Positions 40,101 to 49,709 of a stretch of 64,000 nucleotides of DNA are shown piece by piece (position 1 is the first letter of the stretch; each line of letters starts with the position of its first letter). The DNA is from Malurus cyaneus samueli (lineage: Eukaryota > Chordata > Aves > Passeriformes > Maluridae). Below the pieces are notes generated by a model, which was given only the letters and a program-made list of their open reading frames with translations, was not told the origin of the DNA and searched no databases. The stretch is taken from contig CM019214.1 of NCBI GenBank assembly GCA_009741485.1, forward strand, positions 56,139,219 to 56,203,218. The letters are read 5' to 3'. The position numbers and the translations under genes are program-made.

Positions 40101-42324
40101 GCATCTGACTCTTCAGCATACACTCCCTAATATACTGTTTCTGTTTAAATTTCCTTGTGCTTACTTTCATTATCTTTCTGAAACTTGATTTCAGTAATGA
40201 AGATTTCCACTATCTTAGTCTCTTGCTCTTCCAGTTTCTGCAGTATCTGAGCTCCTCTGTCAAATATGTATTGAACAATAAACACCACTTTCACTGCCAT
40301 TCATTATCTCTAGATGTGGGCAGAGATATTAGCTGTGACAGAACCTTTCAGTCTGAGAATTCAGCTGAAGAGGGGATTTAGGGTGACTACAGACAACTGA
40401 CATGTCTGAAAGACCACAGAAGGTAATAGCAATTGCATGTGGGGAGAACAAAATAAATTAGAATGTTGACACAAAGTAGAGTTGAGAAGTAAATTACTGG
40501 GAAAGAGAAGATTGACAGTGTAGGCGTAGCTTGAAATGAGTGTAAAGACTTTTCTAAGGTGGTGTTTTATAAGAACAGCAATGGACAGCCTGGAGAATTG
40601 AAAGTGAAAAAAGAATTATTACAACCTGAAAGGGTGAATAGATGAATAGACAGAATTAGAGGGCAGGATGGAAAGAAATATTGAAATCAGATTATGTTCT
40701 AAGTTCAAGTATAAAAACACCTGAAGGATGCAGGGAGATGATGCATTGCAGATAGTTGCCAAGGAAAGCATTCTCAGTATTGATAAAAAAGCAATGGGAG
40801 AAACAGTTGTACAATAGCATTATCATTGTGTTAGCAAAATAGCCTGAAAAAATGGCTTCAACAAAGGCAACCCCTCATAGATAACATTTTTTAAAGCAAT
40901 AATGTTACTTTGTCAGTGAAAATGTTATCTACTTGGATATTCCTGCTAAAATGTAAAGATACAGACTATTAATTAACTCTTTAAAAATGAGTGTAATGCA
41001 TATGTGTACAGTATTTTATCACAATGTTACAATTCTTTCTGCCATTCTGTTTTACTTTAATTCAGTACCTATAGAGGAGAGTTTCTGCACAGCCTGAAAT
41101 GAGATATATTACTTGCGTTATTTCTGAAAAGGTAATCCTTGTTCTAAACTTGTCATAGGTGAAAACATCCAGGTGACACAAGAAGAATGACAAAACTATT
41201 ACTAAAAAGTTTGCCTTTTTATGCCAAAAGAAAATTATACAGATAATTTGATTTATCTTCTGAGATTTTATAATGTTCATGACACAGTTTTTCTTCAGTA
41301 CTTCAGTTGTACTTGCTTTGATGCTGAATAAACTGCATTTCCTAACTACTAAATCCCATAAATCCGCTGATATTTCATAAAACAAGTAATGCACCATTTT
41401 CTTAAGAGTGAAACTGAGTGGACCAGCTAAGTGATTATTTGTCAGCTTGCCAGGATAACAATATCTTATGTGCTTCATGCATACCAATAATCTGAATGTA
41501 CTTCAAATAGTTAGATATATGTATTTTAATTCACAAGGATTTACTACTTTTTTCCAAGCCCATTTCTGATTCAGCTCTGGTTTATCAGGCATCTCAGGAA
41601 TGCTTTCTGTGTGATTGCTTTCCAGTTATATTTTCTTGTAACTATCTACTTTCTTTTTTTTTGAGCTTTAATGAAAGTGCACATTATACTGAACAGTCTT
41701 ACTTATAGGCTTGCAATTTTCTCTTCAATTTTTTCCTTTTTGTGTCTGTCAAAGTTTGCTTTTTTCTTTGAGATGAATACTTTGAAATACCATTCATGCT
41801 GATATTTTGCAGACTGTACTCGTGTTAAACAACACCGTATTCCTCGAGCAGTCTTATTATACTGAGTAATTTGGTAGAGTATTTTTTTTTCTGCATAAGA
41901 AGGAACAGTAGATTCTCAACTTAAATTGAAAATACTAGGCAGTGATGGAAAAGACCAAGATTTTGAAATTCTAATTTCTTAGCACTGAAGACCACCAGTT
42001 ATCAACTCTTCTCATCATCTATGCATTCTTTAAATTTTAGATTTTTTTTTAATACTATCATGTGAGTGAAGTAAATATTTCTTTTAATGTGTGCAAAACA
42101 TTTAGATGTTATATGTTTATATATATTCTATATAATATTTATACATATTAAAATGAATACATTATAGCTTATTATATTTCTCATAATAGCATATATAAGC
42201 TCATTTAATCATAGAGCATATTTAATATATTATACAGTAAACTTTATAAATACAATGTTTAAATTATGCGTTATATAAAAGTTGAAATCAATTGTAATAT
42301 TGCAGCTGACTTACTGACCATTTT
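37166..42324. other. Gene-free stretch
   Basis: No coding sequence or RNA gene was recognised. One frame of 141 codons on the minus strand (41,062-41,487) is AT-rich in composition and has no family resemblance, so I treat it as chance. A very AT-rich low-complexity stretch lies at about 42,100-42,300, just before the CR1 element. Confidence 0.55.
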
Positions 42325-43220
42325 AAACAGGGTAAATAAGAGGACTCTGACAACTACTAAGCACTCAGTCTCACCTCCGTGCCCAGAAAGATCATGGAAC
42401 AGATTGTCCTGGAAGATATGTCAAGATGGAAGATAGGGGGATGTTTAGATACAGCCAACACAGCATCACCGAGGGCAGATTCTACCTGCCTAATCCAGTG
42501 GCAGCAGTGGAGAGGGGAAGAGCTATGGATGTTGTCCACTTGCACTTATGTACAGACTTTGATAAAATCTCCCATAACGTTGCTACTTCTACATTGCAGA
42601 TATGGGTTTGATGGATGGACTCTTGGACTGATAAAGATTTGGGTAGATGGTCACACCCCAAGAATTGCAGTTAATGGCTCAATGCCTAAATAGTAAACCA
42701 CCAATGAGTGCTATCCCTGCTGTCTGTACTGGGATCATATTTTTTTAATATCTTTACTAATGACATAGATAATGGGATAGACTTCCCCATCAGCAAGTCT
42801 GCAGATGACACCAAGATGAGTGGTGCATTTGATTTGCTAGAAGTAGTTCCACATAGAGGGACCTGAATAAGCTTGAGGAGTGGGCCTGTGTGGAATTTAT
42901 GAAGCTCAACAGGCCAAATGCAAGGTCCTGCCCATGGGTCAGGGTGACCTCCAGTCGGAGCACAGACCAGGGGATTAACTGATTCACAGCAGCCCTGCAG
43001 AGAAGAATTTGGGCGTAGATTAGATACTGGACATGATCCAGCAATATGAGCATGGAGCCCAAGCAAGTCATTTCTTGAGCTGCATTAAAAGTAGCCCAGC
43101 CAGAAGACTGAGGGAGGTGATTCTCCTGTTCTATCCCACTCTTGACAGACCTTACTTGGAGTACTGCAACCTTCTCTAGAACCCCAAACACAGGAAAGAT
43201 GTGTACCTGTTAGAGCAGGT
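42325..43220 (+). mobile_element. CR1 LINE, 5' segment split by a provirus
   Basis: This is the upstream part of a CR1 element on the plus strand. Successive blocks match the CR1 reverse transcriptase region: an opening near 'agatcatggaacagattgtc', then a frame with DVVHLHLCTDFDKISHNV, then 'taatgacatagataatggga', then [12 protein letters not shown] (catalytic A-D-D with the usual preceding Phe replaced), then 'gggaggtgattctcctgttc'. Several frame changes and stops make it a pseudogene. It stops mid-element at 'gagcaggt', where the provirus begins. The downstream CR1 sequence resumes at 48,644 and again at 49,710. Its terminal CAGGT (43,216-43,220) is the provirus target-site duplication. Confidence 0.9.
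43216..43220 (+). repeat. Target-site duplication CAGGT, left copy
   Basis: The five bases CAGGT directly precede the TG of the LTR and are repeated directly after the other LTR at 48,644-48,648. Five bases is a length used by ERVL and other retroviral integrases. In unbroken CR1 the sequence would contain a single CAGGT here. Confidence 0.9.
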
Positions 43221-43239
43221 TGTCTCCGTTTGGAGACAA
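43220..43239 (+). other. Perfect 8-bp hairpin at LTR terminus
   Basis: TTGTCTCC and GGAGACAA are perfect inverted repeats around a GTTT loop at the very end of the LTR. The same structure occurs at the other two LTR copies (47,871-47,890; 55,949-55,967, with a TTT loop). The first T is contributed by flanking or internal sequence. Confidence 0.85.
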
Positions 43240-43997
43240 TGTTTTTCAGAGGAAAATTAAAATTTGATAATTTCCTACCACGAGAAAATAGATGCTGGGC
43301 AAAAAGTGAAGAGAAAAAAAAAGGGTTTATTAACAACAACAAAATAACACAGTGCCCACAGGACACGGATAAAGAGTAACAGTCAGGGAACAATGATACA
43401 GATAAAAAGTAACTTCAGATATTCAAACAAAAAGAAACTCGCCCCGCAACCAGGCGGCACTCGCCCCGGGAAGAAGAAACAAAAGGGAGACCCACGTGCG
43501 GTTCTTGTAACAGTGGCAAACGAAAAAAAAACAACCGAAAGAAAAGAACAGTAACACCGTCCAGCTTTCACCCAGTGAGTGATGAATCAGAGGAGGGCCT
43601 CGGCGTGCCTCCGCTGTGAGGCGGTCCACCCCGAAATCCGGACGGGATGGAGCCGTGAGGCCCCCTCCTTCGGCGGGACCGCTGAGGAGCAGCAGGAGAC
43701 GCAGGGGGGATGTTTTGAGAAGAAAAAGCCGCCGATGCCACAAACTGAGCACCAGAAAACTGCGACAATGTAAACTCTGTTCCACGTAGCAAAGAGAGAA
43801 AGCCGAGAGCCAGCGAAAGCGCAGCTCAAAGCACACAGACCCCGCGCCAGCATGGCGTTAAAAACTGTCCTCTGTGGCTTCCCAGCAGCCCCTGCTTCTT
43901 CCTTCCAGGTTGCATTTAAAGAGATAAACATTTTGGGCATATGTGCCAACGGAGAAGAATACAGAACAAAACTAGCATCAAATATCAACCCAAGAAT
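43221..43997 (-). repeat. 3' LTR of the provirus (low-coordinate copy)
   Basis: About 777 bp align end to end with 47,872-48,643. In minus-strand sense it ends with GGAGACA. A polyadenylation signal AATAAA lies in minus sense at 43,326-43,331 (TTTATT on plus). The middle is GC-rich (43,430-43,860). The inner boundary is inferred by alignment; its terminal bases differ from the expected TGT of the other LTR. Differences from the partner are mostly one-base indels in homopolymers. Confidence 0.9.
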
Positions 43998-44012
43998 TCC
44001 ACCCCTTATTCC
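43997..44012 (-). other. Polypurine tract candidate
   Basis: In minus-strand sense, a purine-rich run containing AAGGGGTGGAA sits immediately upstream of the 3' LTR, the expected place for the plus-strand primer of reverse transcription. Confidence 0.6.
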
Positions 44013-44306
44013 ATATCCGTTTGCTTTTACGCCCAAATAATACTTTTTAACTTTAAACAGAGATATATTATACATATATACAAAATAGTGGCAGTGACAT
44101 ACAGGAAACATTACGTACGGTTTTCATTCAGATCAAATCCCCCTGAGGTACGCAACGAGTTTCTCCGTCCTCCTCATAATCCACCATGTGGACCGGGGCC
44201 CTGAGCAAAGCAACCCCACGGATGGTTTGTCTTTGCTCGAGGCAGGATTAATCCACACATTCTTTCCTGGAGACCTTTAAGATGTACTGCTGGACCCTGT
44301 CTCCAT
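43998..44306 (-). other. Provirus 3' internal region, no env visible
   Basis: Between the integrase remains and the 3' LTR there are about 300 bp. In minus sense the first part looks like the C-terminal tail of integrase or pol (contains VPQGDLI), and the rest encodes a short hydrophobic frame. No surface or transmembrane envelope domain, furin-like site or fusion peptide is recognisable, so the element seems env-less, as is usual for ERVL-like elements. Confidence 0.5.
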
Positions 44307-44676
44307 CTACTGTATACAGGGTTCAGATTGGGCAGGGCCTGCCGGTTCGGTTAGAGCTCTGGTGTTTACCATCCAGGTAGCCTTTGCTAGATGTTGTTCC
44401 CAGTTTTTGAAAGTACCTCCGCCCAGTGCCTTCAAGGTGGTTTTTAAGAGTCCATTGACCGTTCCACTTTGCCAGCAAGAGGTGCATGGTAAGGGATATA
44501 TGGTACACCCATTCAATGCCATGTTCTCTAGCCCAGGTGTTAATAAGGCTGTTCTTGAAATGGGTCCCGTTGTCAGACTCAATTCTGTCTGGGGTACCAT
44601 GCCTCCAAAGGACCTGATTTTCAAGGCCCAGGATGGTGCTACGGGCAGTGGCATGAGGTACAGGGTAGGTCTCCAA
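44307..44676 (-). pseudogene. Provirus integrase fragment (core and C-terminal part)
   Basis: Integrase joins retroviral DNA to the host chromosome. The minus-strand frame contains DRIESDNGTHFKNSLINTW, in which the Asp of SDNGTHF is the second acidic residue of the DDE catalytic core, and a downstream stretch LLKTTLKALGGG in a different frame typical of retroviral integrases. The part that should carry the third acidic residue (Glu) lies in yet another frame, so at least two frame changes interrupt the core. The N-terminal HHCC zinc domain and the first catalytic Asp are missing, because the sequence joins abruptly to the reverse transcriptase connection region near 44,672. It cannot encode a working enzyme as written. 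Confidence 0.85.
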
Positions 44677-45345
44677 GCGATTTCCTGCTTGATCTGGGTG
44701 AAGGCTTGCTGCTGTTCAGGGCCCAGTGGAAATCATATCTTCTTGCGGGTCACCAAGTAGAGAGGGCTCACGATTGGCTGTATTCCGGAGGTGCATCGCC
44801 AAAAGCCAATGGCACCCAGGAAGCTTGTGTCTCCTTTTTGCTGGTCGGTGGAGACATTGACGTGATCTTATTGATGACCTCTGTAGGATCACGCCGTCCA
44901 TCTTGGCCACTTCACCCCAAGAAACTGATCTCTCGCGCAGTCCTTCACTTTATTCCTTTTATTAGCAAAGCCGGCTTTCAGGAGAATCTGGATGATCTTC
45001 TCCCCTTTCTCAAATACTTCTGCTGCTGTATTCCCCCACACAATGATGTCATCGATAATCACTATCCGGAGCCTCACCCTTTTCCAGCGCAGCCTGGATC
45101 AGCCTGCAGTGATGGGCTGTGCTTCACACCCTGGGCAGCCGGTTCCAGTGTACTGCACACCCCTCCAGGTGATAAGCAAACTGAGGCCTGCATTCTGCTG
45201 CCAGAGGAATGGAGAAAAACGCGTCACAAGGTGGCGTACCACTTCGTCTCTGGACTCTCCCTACGGAGCTCCAGCATGTCCGGCACCGCAGCGCTCATCG
45301 GAGTCACTTTCATTTACCCACGATAGTCCACAGTCAATCTCCATC
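44673..45345 (-). pseudogene. Provirus reverse transcriptase fragment
   Basis: Reverse transcriptase copies the viral RNA into DNA. In minus sense the segment begins near LTVDYRG (about 45,321-45,341), a finger-domain signature. It then contains the catalytic motif as IIDDI (around 45,046-45,060; family form Y-I-D-D), followed by FLGVKW and a connection-region signature close to 44,790-44,830. At least three frames are needed to read these motifs, so it is broken repeatedly. Palm and thumb are partly represented. RNase H is absent because of the internal deletion at about 44,672. The tyrosine of the catalytic box reads as Ile, which may be real or an error. Confidence 0.85.
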
Positions 45346-45559
45346 CTCCTTCAGATTTGCGTACGGGCTCAGGGGGCTGTTGAAGGTGGTGGACCTTGCT
45401 GACACCCCTTCCTCTCAGCTCTCGATCATCTTATGAATAGGAATCAGGATCTCTGTTCGTTCTGTACTGCGGCGCTGCACTGTTGATGTTGCATAGATAC
45501 ACGTTGGTCTTCCACCTTGAGGAGTCCAACTGCAGATGGATTTTCAGACAGCCCAGGCA

Positions 45560-45870
45560 AGGTGTTTAATAGCTTGATGCCATCTGTCTCACATCACACT
45601 CCAAAAGCCCACTTGAATCCCTTTGGGTCTTTGAAATACCCACTTCGGAGGAAGTTCCTATTCCCAGGATGCATGGCCTTCTGGACCAGTTACAATGGGA
45701 TGTTTCCTCCACTCCTTTCCAGTCAGGCTCACTCGCTTCTACCAGAGTCAGGTCTTGCGATCCCCCTGTCACCCCAGCAATTAGAAACAAAATCTGTCCC
45801 CGACATGTCGTGAAGGAAGGAGTTGTGCACTGCGCGCAGTGTCGACCAAAGCTTCATATTTCTGTGTTCT
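45560..45870 (-). pseudogene. Provirus aspartic protease fragment
   Basis: The retroviral protease matures Gag-Pol. In minus sense, ALVDT near 45,845-45,860 is the start of the active-site loop. The expected Gly after D-T is displaced by a frame change within one or two codons, so the triad is interrupted in the sequence as given. Downstream the frame reads GVTGGSQDLTLVEAS and later ILGIGTSSEVGISKTQ, matching the order of a retroviral protease flap and C-terminal region. The length is near that of a full protease domain. The broken active site could be an indel error, because homopolymer-type indels are frequent nearby. Confidence 0.75.
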
Positions 45871-45879
45871 GCTGTGCCA

Positions 45880-47600
45880 GGCCAACGAATCCAACCCAGT
45901 CCAAAGGCACGGTTCTCCCCTGCCTCCACCTGGCAGAGACAGGGCCCTCTAGACTGGCTGCATTCCTTCCCTGGGCATACATTGCAGATGTTCCTTCCAG
46001 GGGTTGGACATGTCATTCTGCCTTCCGTGAATACTGGCAGCTTGGTTGTTGAACACCGGAGCTACTCTCTGTCTGGGGAAACCTCCTCCCTGAGCATTGC
46101 CATTCTTCAATTCATTGCACCCCGTGCTGCGGAGCAGAGGTTGGTTTTCCATCCCACCTTCTAGTTTTCCCCATGCTCACGCAGGAAGTACCAGAGGTTT
46201 GCTGGTGAAGTGTATTCTCCTTTGTCTGGCAGGGGGACGCGCTGCTCCTGGTGACAGGCCCTCTGGTCTGAATAGACGCGATTTGGAGAAGGCCTTCCTA
46301 ATCTCTTTTCCTCAGCTGCTGATGGTTCTCCTCCATTTGTTCTCCACTTTCTGTATGCGCTCCTCTTGACAGGCTTGTTTCCACAGCCTGAAATTCTTTG
46401 CATGTGTGGGGGGCCATGCACAGTAATCTGCATTATGCACGGAGCTTTTTCGCCACAGCAAAGTTACAGTGCTCATCCCCTTCATTGCAATTCATCATTT
46501 GGCTAAACAGAGGCATATTCTTGTGGCAGTCGCACAAGTTTAGCACATCAAGCGGTGTGCATTACATGTCTGGGCTCCTGATTGTTTGATCATTTGAGAA
46601 GAAGATGAATCTTCCGACACTGCCAGCTCTCTCAAGCATTTAATCCCCTGTTCTATGGTCTTCCACAAGGTCTGATGTATCTGGAGATCTTCTACACACA
46701 TGTATCTTTCCCTCACACTTTTTAGGAGCCGGGCCCAGAGACTGAGAGGTTCAGACCCCCTTGCCATCCCTTGGTCAATAGCAGCATCACCTGACAGGGA
46801 TCCCAACTGCATCGCTTCACCACCATCCAGCATCATATTATCACCTGCGGTGTCCCAGACACGACCAGCCAGCCCAATTATAGCATTCAATTGCAGCAGT
46901 CTTCCATGTATCACCCTTAAGCCACAATGTTTTCCGGGGCAGTAGGACTCAACAATAACTACCGGTTCAGATTCCCCTGCTACCCTGTGAGGTTGTTGGC
47001 TTGCCCGTCATCATCATACAGGGCGAACGGATTGAGTTTTATGTTTCTTCCTCTGGATTAGGGGCAACTTGCTTACTGGCTTAGCTCACTGTCTGGTTTA
47101 GCTGCCAGCCTGAGTGACTGGGGTGTCTGCTGACCTTGTCCTTTGGTCCCTCCGCTCTGTCTCCTGCCTTACAGCATTAGAGCAGTGTCGATAAACATTA
47201 GCCAGGACCCAGCATATTGCAATGAGCTTCTTTTCCTTACAGTTCTCATTGCATTTCTCTTCAGTTATTTCCCCACTTCAGCTGGGTTCTGAACTTTTTC
47301 AGGCGGAAGTTTAAAGGGCTATTGGTCAGAGAAGTTCCTTCAGTATTTGGCCTTATTTTCCCATATCCCCACACACTCAGATTTTTCCCACATGGGAAGG
47401 TGTCTGGGTAGCCCCTCTGGAAAACTCAGCTCTCCATTCTAGACATGCTGTAGATGGTATAGAGCATTCCTACCAGATGGAACATCAGGAAAGTAGCATC
47501 TTAACATCGAGGGGGGAACTGAACATCCCTCATAGGTGGAAACAGGTTACCCAGACTAGGAGGAGAACAATATCATATACCAGTTATTCAAAAGCTCCCA
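45880..47600 (-). pseudogene. Provirus gag remains
   Basis: Gag forms the particle core. In minus sense the best-preserved part (46,540-46,914) contains SLWARLLKSVRERYMCVEDL and LWKTIEQGIKCLREL, a helical capsid-like region. Further along are LWYFLREHGEN (46,161-46,433) and a Gly/Gln/Asn-rich C-terminal tail with SNPWKEHLQCMPREG (45,949-46,152), where a zinc-knuckle would be expected. I see Cys residues but no clean CCHC box. The upstream portion (47,100-47,600) is more degraded. Its counterpart at 55,436-55,675 reads as one frame with LFPPYEDVQFPLD. At least five frame changes divide gag. Confidence 0.7.
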
Positions 47601-47871
47601 GTACCTCTGCTTAAACTTTTATAGATCATCACTACCACACCGATAAATATAACAACACGAATTCGTATCCCTGATCTGTAAAATTTCCATGCAAGGGACA
47701 AAATTTCCTATATATGGATACGCAAATGACCTAGAGACCAAGAATGAAAAATTACTTCAAGGAGCATGGTGACTTCTAATGGTGAAACAATTCCAAGCAT
47801 TTAAAACACAAATACAATTAATACAATTTTCTCTTCACTTTCTACTGCCCCACACTTGGGGCCAAAAGATT
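47601..47871 (-). promoter_or_regulatory. Provirus leader with primer-binding site candidate
   Basis: This is the untranslated leader between the 5' LTR and gag. The primer-binding site candidate at 47,847-47,864 reads, in minus sense, TGGCCCCAAGTGTGGGGC. The duplicate copy has TGGCGCCAAGTGTGGGGC. It lies 7 bases inside the LTR and is close to the 3' end complement of tRNA-Lys, with a small misalignment. The 7-8 base gap from the LTR is slightly unusual. Confidence 0.6.
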
Positions 47872-48643
47872 TGTCTCCGTTTGGAGACAATGTTTTCAGA
47901 GGAAAAATAAATTGATAATTTTCTTACCACGAGAAATAGATGCCTGGGCAAAAGTGAAGAGAAAAAAAAAGGGTTTATTAACAACAACAAAATAACACAG
48001 TGCCCACAGGACACGGATAAAGAGTAACAGTCAGGGAACAATGATACAGATTAAAGTAACTTCAGATATTCAAAACAAAAAGGAACTCGCCCCGCAACCA
48101 GGCGCGGACTCGCCCCCGGGAAGAAACAAAAGGGAGACCCACGTGGCGGTTCTTGTCACAGTGGCAAACGAAAAAAAAAACAACCGAAAAGAATAAGAAC
48201 AGTAACACCGTCTCAGCTTCCCAGTGAGTGATGAATCAGAGAGGGGCCTCGGCGTGCCTCCGCTGTGAGGCGGTCCACCCCGAAATCGGACGGGATGGAG
48301 CCGTGAGGCCCCTCCCTCGGCGGGACCGCTGGAGGGACCAGCAGAGACGCAGGGGATGTTTGAGAAGAAAAGCCGCCGATGCCACAAACTAGCAGCAGAA
48401 AACTGCGACAATGTAACTTGTTCCACGTAGCAAAGACGAGAAGCCGAGAGCCAGCGAGAAGCGCAGCTCAAGCACACAAGACCCCGCGCCAGCACTGGCC
48501 GTTAAAAAACTGTCCTCTGGGGCTTCCCAGCAGCCCTGCTTCTTCCTTCCAGGTTGCATTTAAAGAGATAAACATTTTTGGGCATATGTGCCAACGGAGA
48601 AGGAATACAGAACAAAACTAGCATCAAATATCAACCCAAGACA
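47872..48643 (-). repeat. 5' LTR of the provirus (high-coordinate copy)
   Basis: The LTR is 772 bp, TG..CA bounded. In minus sense it starts TGTCTTGGGTTG and ends GGAGACA. The AATAAA signal is at 47,974-47,979 (TTTATT on plus), far towards the U5 end, so R/U5 are short or the signal is close to the end of R. It is followed by the CAGGT duplication. Confidence 0.92.
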
Positions 48644-48769
48644 CAGGTCCAGATGAGGGCCATAAAAATGATCAGAGGGCCGGAACATCTTTCCTAAAAA
48701 CGAAAGACTGAGAGAAAATCAGTATATAAAGGCAGCCTACAGGAAAGATGGAGAAAGCTTTTACCAAGC
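48644..48769 (+). mobile_element. CR1 LINE, middle segment (between the two insertions)
   Basis: CR1 resumes with 'caggtccagatgagggccat', 'aaaatgatcagagggccgga' and later 'agatggagaaagcttttacc', directly continuing the CR1 interrupted at 43,220. The first five bases are the right-hand CAGGT duplication and the last five (48,765-48,769) are the left CAAGC duplication of the solo LTR. Confidence 0.9.
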
Positions 48770-49039
48770 TGTGAGAAGCCATTCTAATCTTGTTTGCTCA
48801 ACACTGCCTGTCAAGGCATGTGGGGAGGGGTGCACTGTGCAGCCTGCAGGAGGCAACAGGAGATGGGGAAGCCTTGTCTCTGGGGGATTTCGCCTGGCAA
48901 CACCTCCCAGCAGGACTGGAGACACTGCTCTCCCCAGAGACATCTCTCCAATGGGATGGTGGAAGGGTCACCAATGAAAAAGCTTGGACTGGACCAATGG
49001 TCTCCTGGTCAGCAGGCAGACTTGTGGAGGGCCAGGGGT

Positions 49040-49047
49040 TATAAAAA
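49040..49047 (+). promoter_or_regulatory. TATA-like box of the solo LTR
   Basis: TATAAAAA lies about 270 bp into the LTR, followed by more A/T. The duplicate copy reads TTAAAAAA at the same place (57,124-57,131), so the box differs by a missing T there. Confidence 0.55.
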
Positions 49048-49283
49048 TAAACTGCGCCATGAGTGTCTGGAGCAGGTGAATTGGCGTGCGGGGCAGTTGA
49101 ATTGGTCTGTGGAATTCGGGCAAATTGAACCGACGCCATCTGCCTCCAAGCCTTGCCGTGTGTCTGCTCGCCTCGCTCCTTCGCTGCCCCAGCCTCTGCT
49201 GTCTCCCTGAGCACCTGCCTGCCTCCACCTCGCCCACGCTGAGATCCTCGCGTCAACTCACCCAGGGTCCTGTCCTGCCCGAG

Positions 49284-49388
49284 GTTCCACTCACCGTGTG
49301 TCCAAGCAGCCCATCGTCGAGTGTCCACTCACCGTGTGTCCAGCAGCCCTCGTCCGATGTCCTCACCGTGTTGCCCAGCAGTCCATCG
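49284..49388 (+). repeat. About 38-bp tandem repeat inside the solo LTR (3 units)
   Basis: Units share 'cactcaccgtgtgtccagca' and 'gcccatcgtccga'. Here the three units are 37, 37 and about 31 bp. In the duplicate copy (57,372-57,485) they are 38, 38 and about 38 bp and more regular. Confidence 0.85.
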
Positions 49389-49600
49389 CCACAGGAACCG
49401 CTTCTCTCCCTGAAGCACGCTCTCCCTCCGGCAGCAGTGCTCACCCATCACGGGACACCGACGGCACCCCCCGGTCCAAACTGATGGTAACCCCGCTCTC
49501 TCCCTCGTCTCCTTTACCCATTTCCTTTTCCCTTTCCTTTCTTTTCTGCTGTTCCAGCCCCCTTTAGTGGGCAAGTACTCTTCTCCGTTTTTGGGTTACC

Positions 49601-49606
49601 AATAAA
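49601..49606 (+). terminator. Polyadenylation signal AATAAA of the solo LTR
   Basis: AATAAA lies about 100 bp before the LTR end, in the position expected for the end of R. Confidence 0.65.
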
Positions 49607-49709
49607 TGGTCTTGAGATAGAAAGTTTGTTCTCGGTTGACTTCATTTCGTTCTTGACCATCCATTTTAAAAAGGAACTCCTTGCAGTTCCCTACGTTTGG
49701 AACACGACA

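Larger units (their letters stand above)
43221..48643 (-). mobile_element. ERVL-like provirus, 5.4 kb, internally deleted, minus strand
   Basis: The element is bounded by TG (43,221) and CA (48,643), with two LTRs of about 775 bp in the same orientation and the 5-bp duplication CAGGT on each side. On the minus strand the order is 5' LTR (47,872-48,643), primer-binding region, gag remains, protease, partial reverse transcriptase, partial integrase, polypurine tract, 3' LTR (43,221-43,997). The internal part is only about 3.9 kb. RNase H, the N-terminal half of integrase and any env are absent. Motifs such as LTVDYRG, IIDDI and the connection-domain 'FLGAIGFW' favour a class III (ERVL-like) affiliation. 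Frames are broken many times. The two LTRs differ mainly by small indels and few substitutions, so insertion looks recent, but some breaks may be sequencing errors. Confidence 0.9.
48770..49709 (+). mobile_element. Solo LTR inserted in CR1, plus orientation
   Basis: The 940-bp element starts TGTGAGAAGCC and ends AACACGACA. It is flanked by the 5-bp duplication CAAGC (48,765-48,769 and 49,710-49,714). A TATA-like TATAAAAA lies at 49,040-49,047 and a polyadenylation signal AATAAA at 49,601-49,606, giving plus orientation. The 550-base spacing implies a long R region. It is unrelated in sequence to the neighbouring provirus LTR. No internal retroviral sequence is present, so it is a solo LTR left by recombination. 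The central part is C-rich and includes a tandem repeat (49,284-49,388). Confidence 0.88.

Noticed and set aside
41062..41487. 141-codon minus-strand frame
   Set aside because: AT-driven composition, no domain resemblance, no convincing splice or promoter context. A frame of this length is plausible by chance in 64 kb.
42060..42320. Very AT-rich stretch as a possible replication origin or matrix attachment region
   Set aside because: Base composition alone does not support either role in a vertebrate genome. No specific motif was seen.
43998..44306. Possible envelope gene between integrase and 3' LTR
   Set aside because: Only about 300 bp are available. It contains a pol-tail-like piece and one short hydrophobic frame, with no envelope domain signature.
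48798..49328. 176-codon minus-strand frame and other frames in the solo LTR
   Set aside because: They lie wholly inside an LTR with TG..CA ends and target-site duplications. The frames reflect C-rich composition and tandem repeats.
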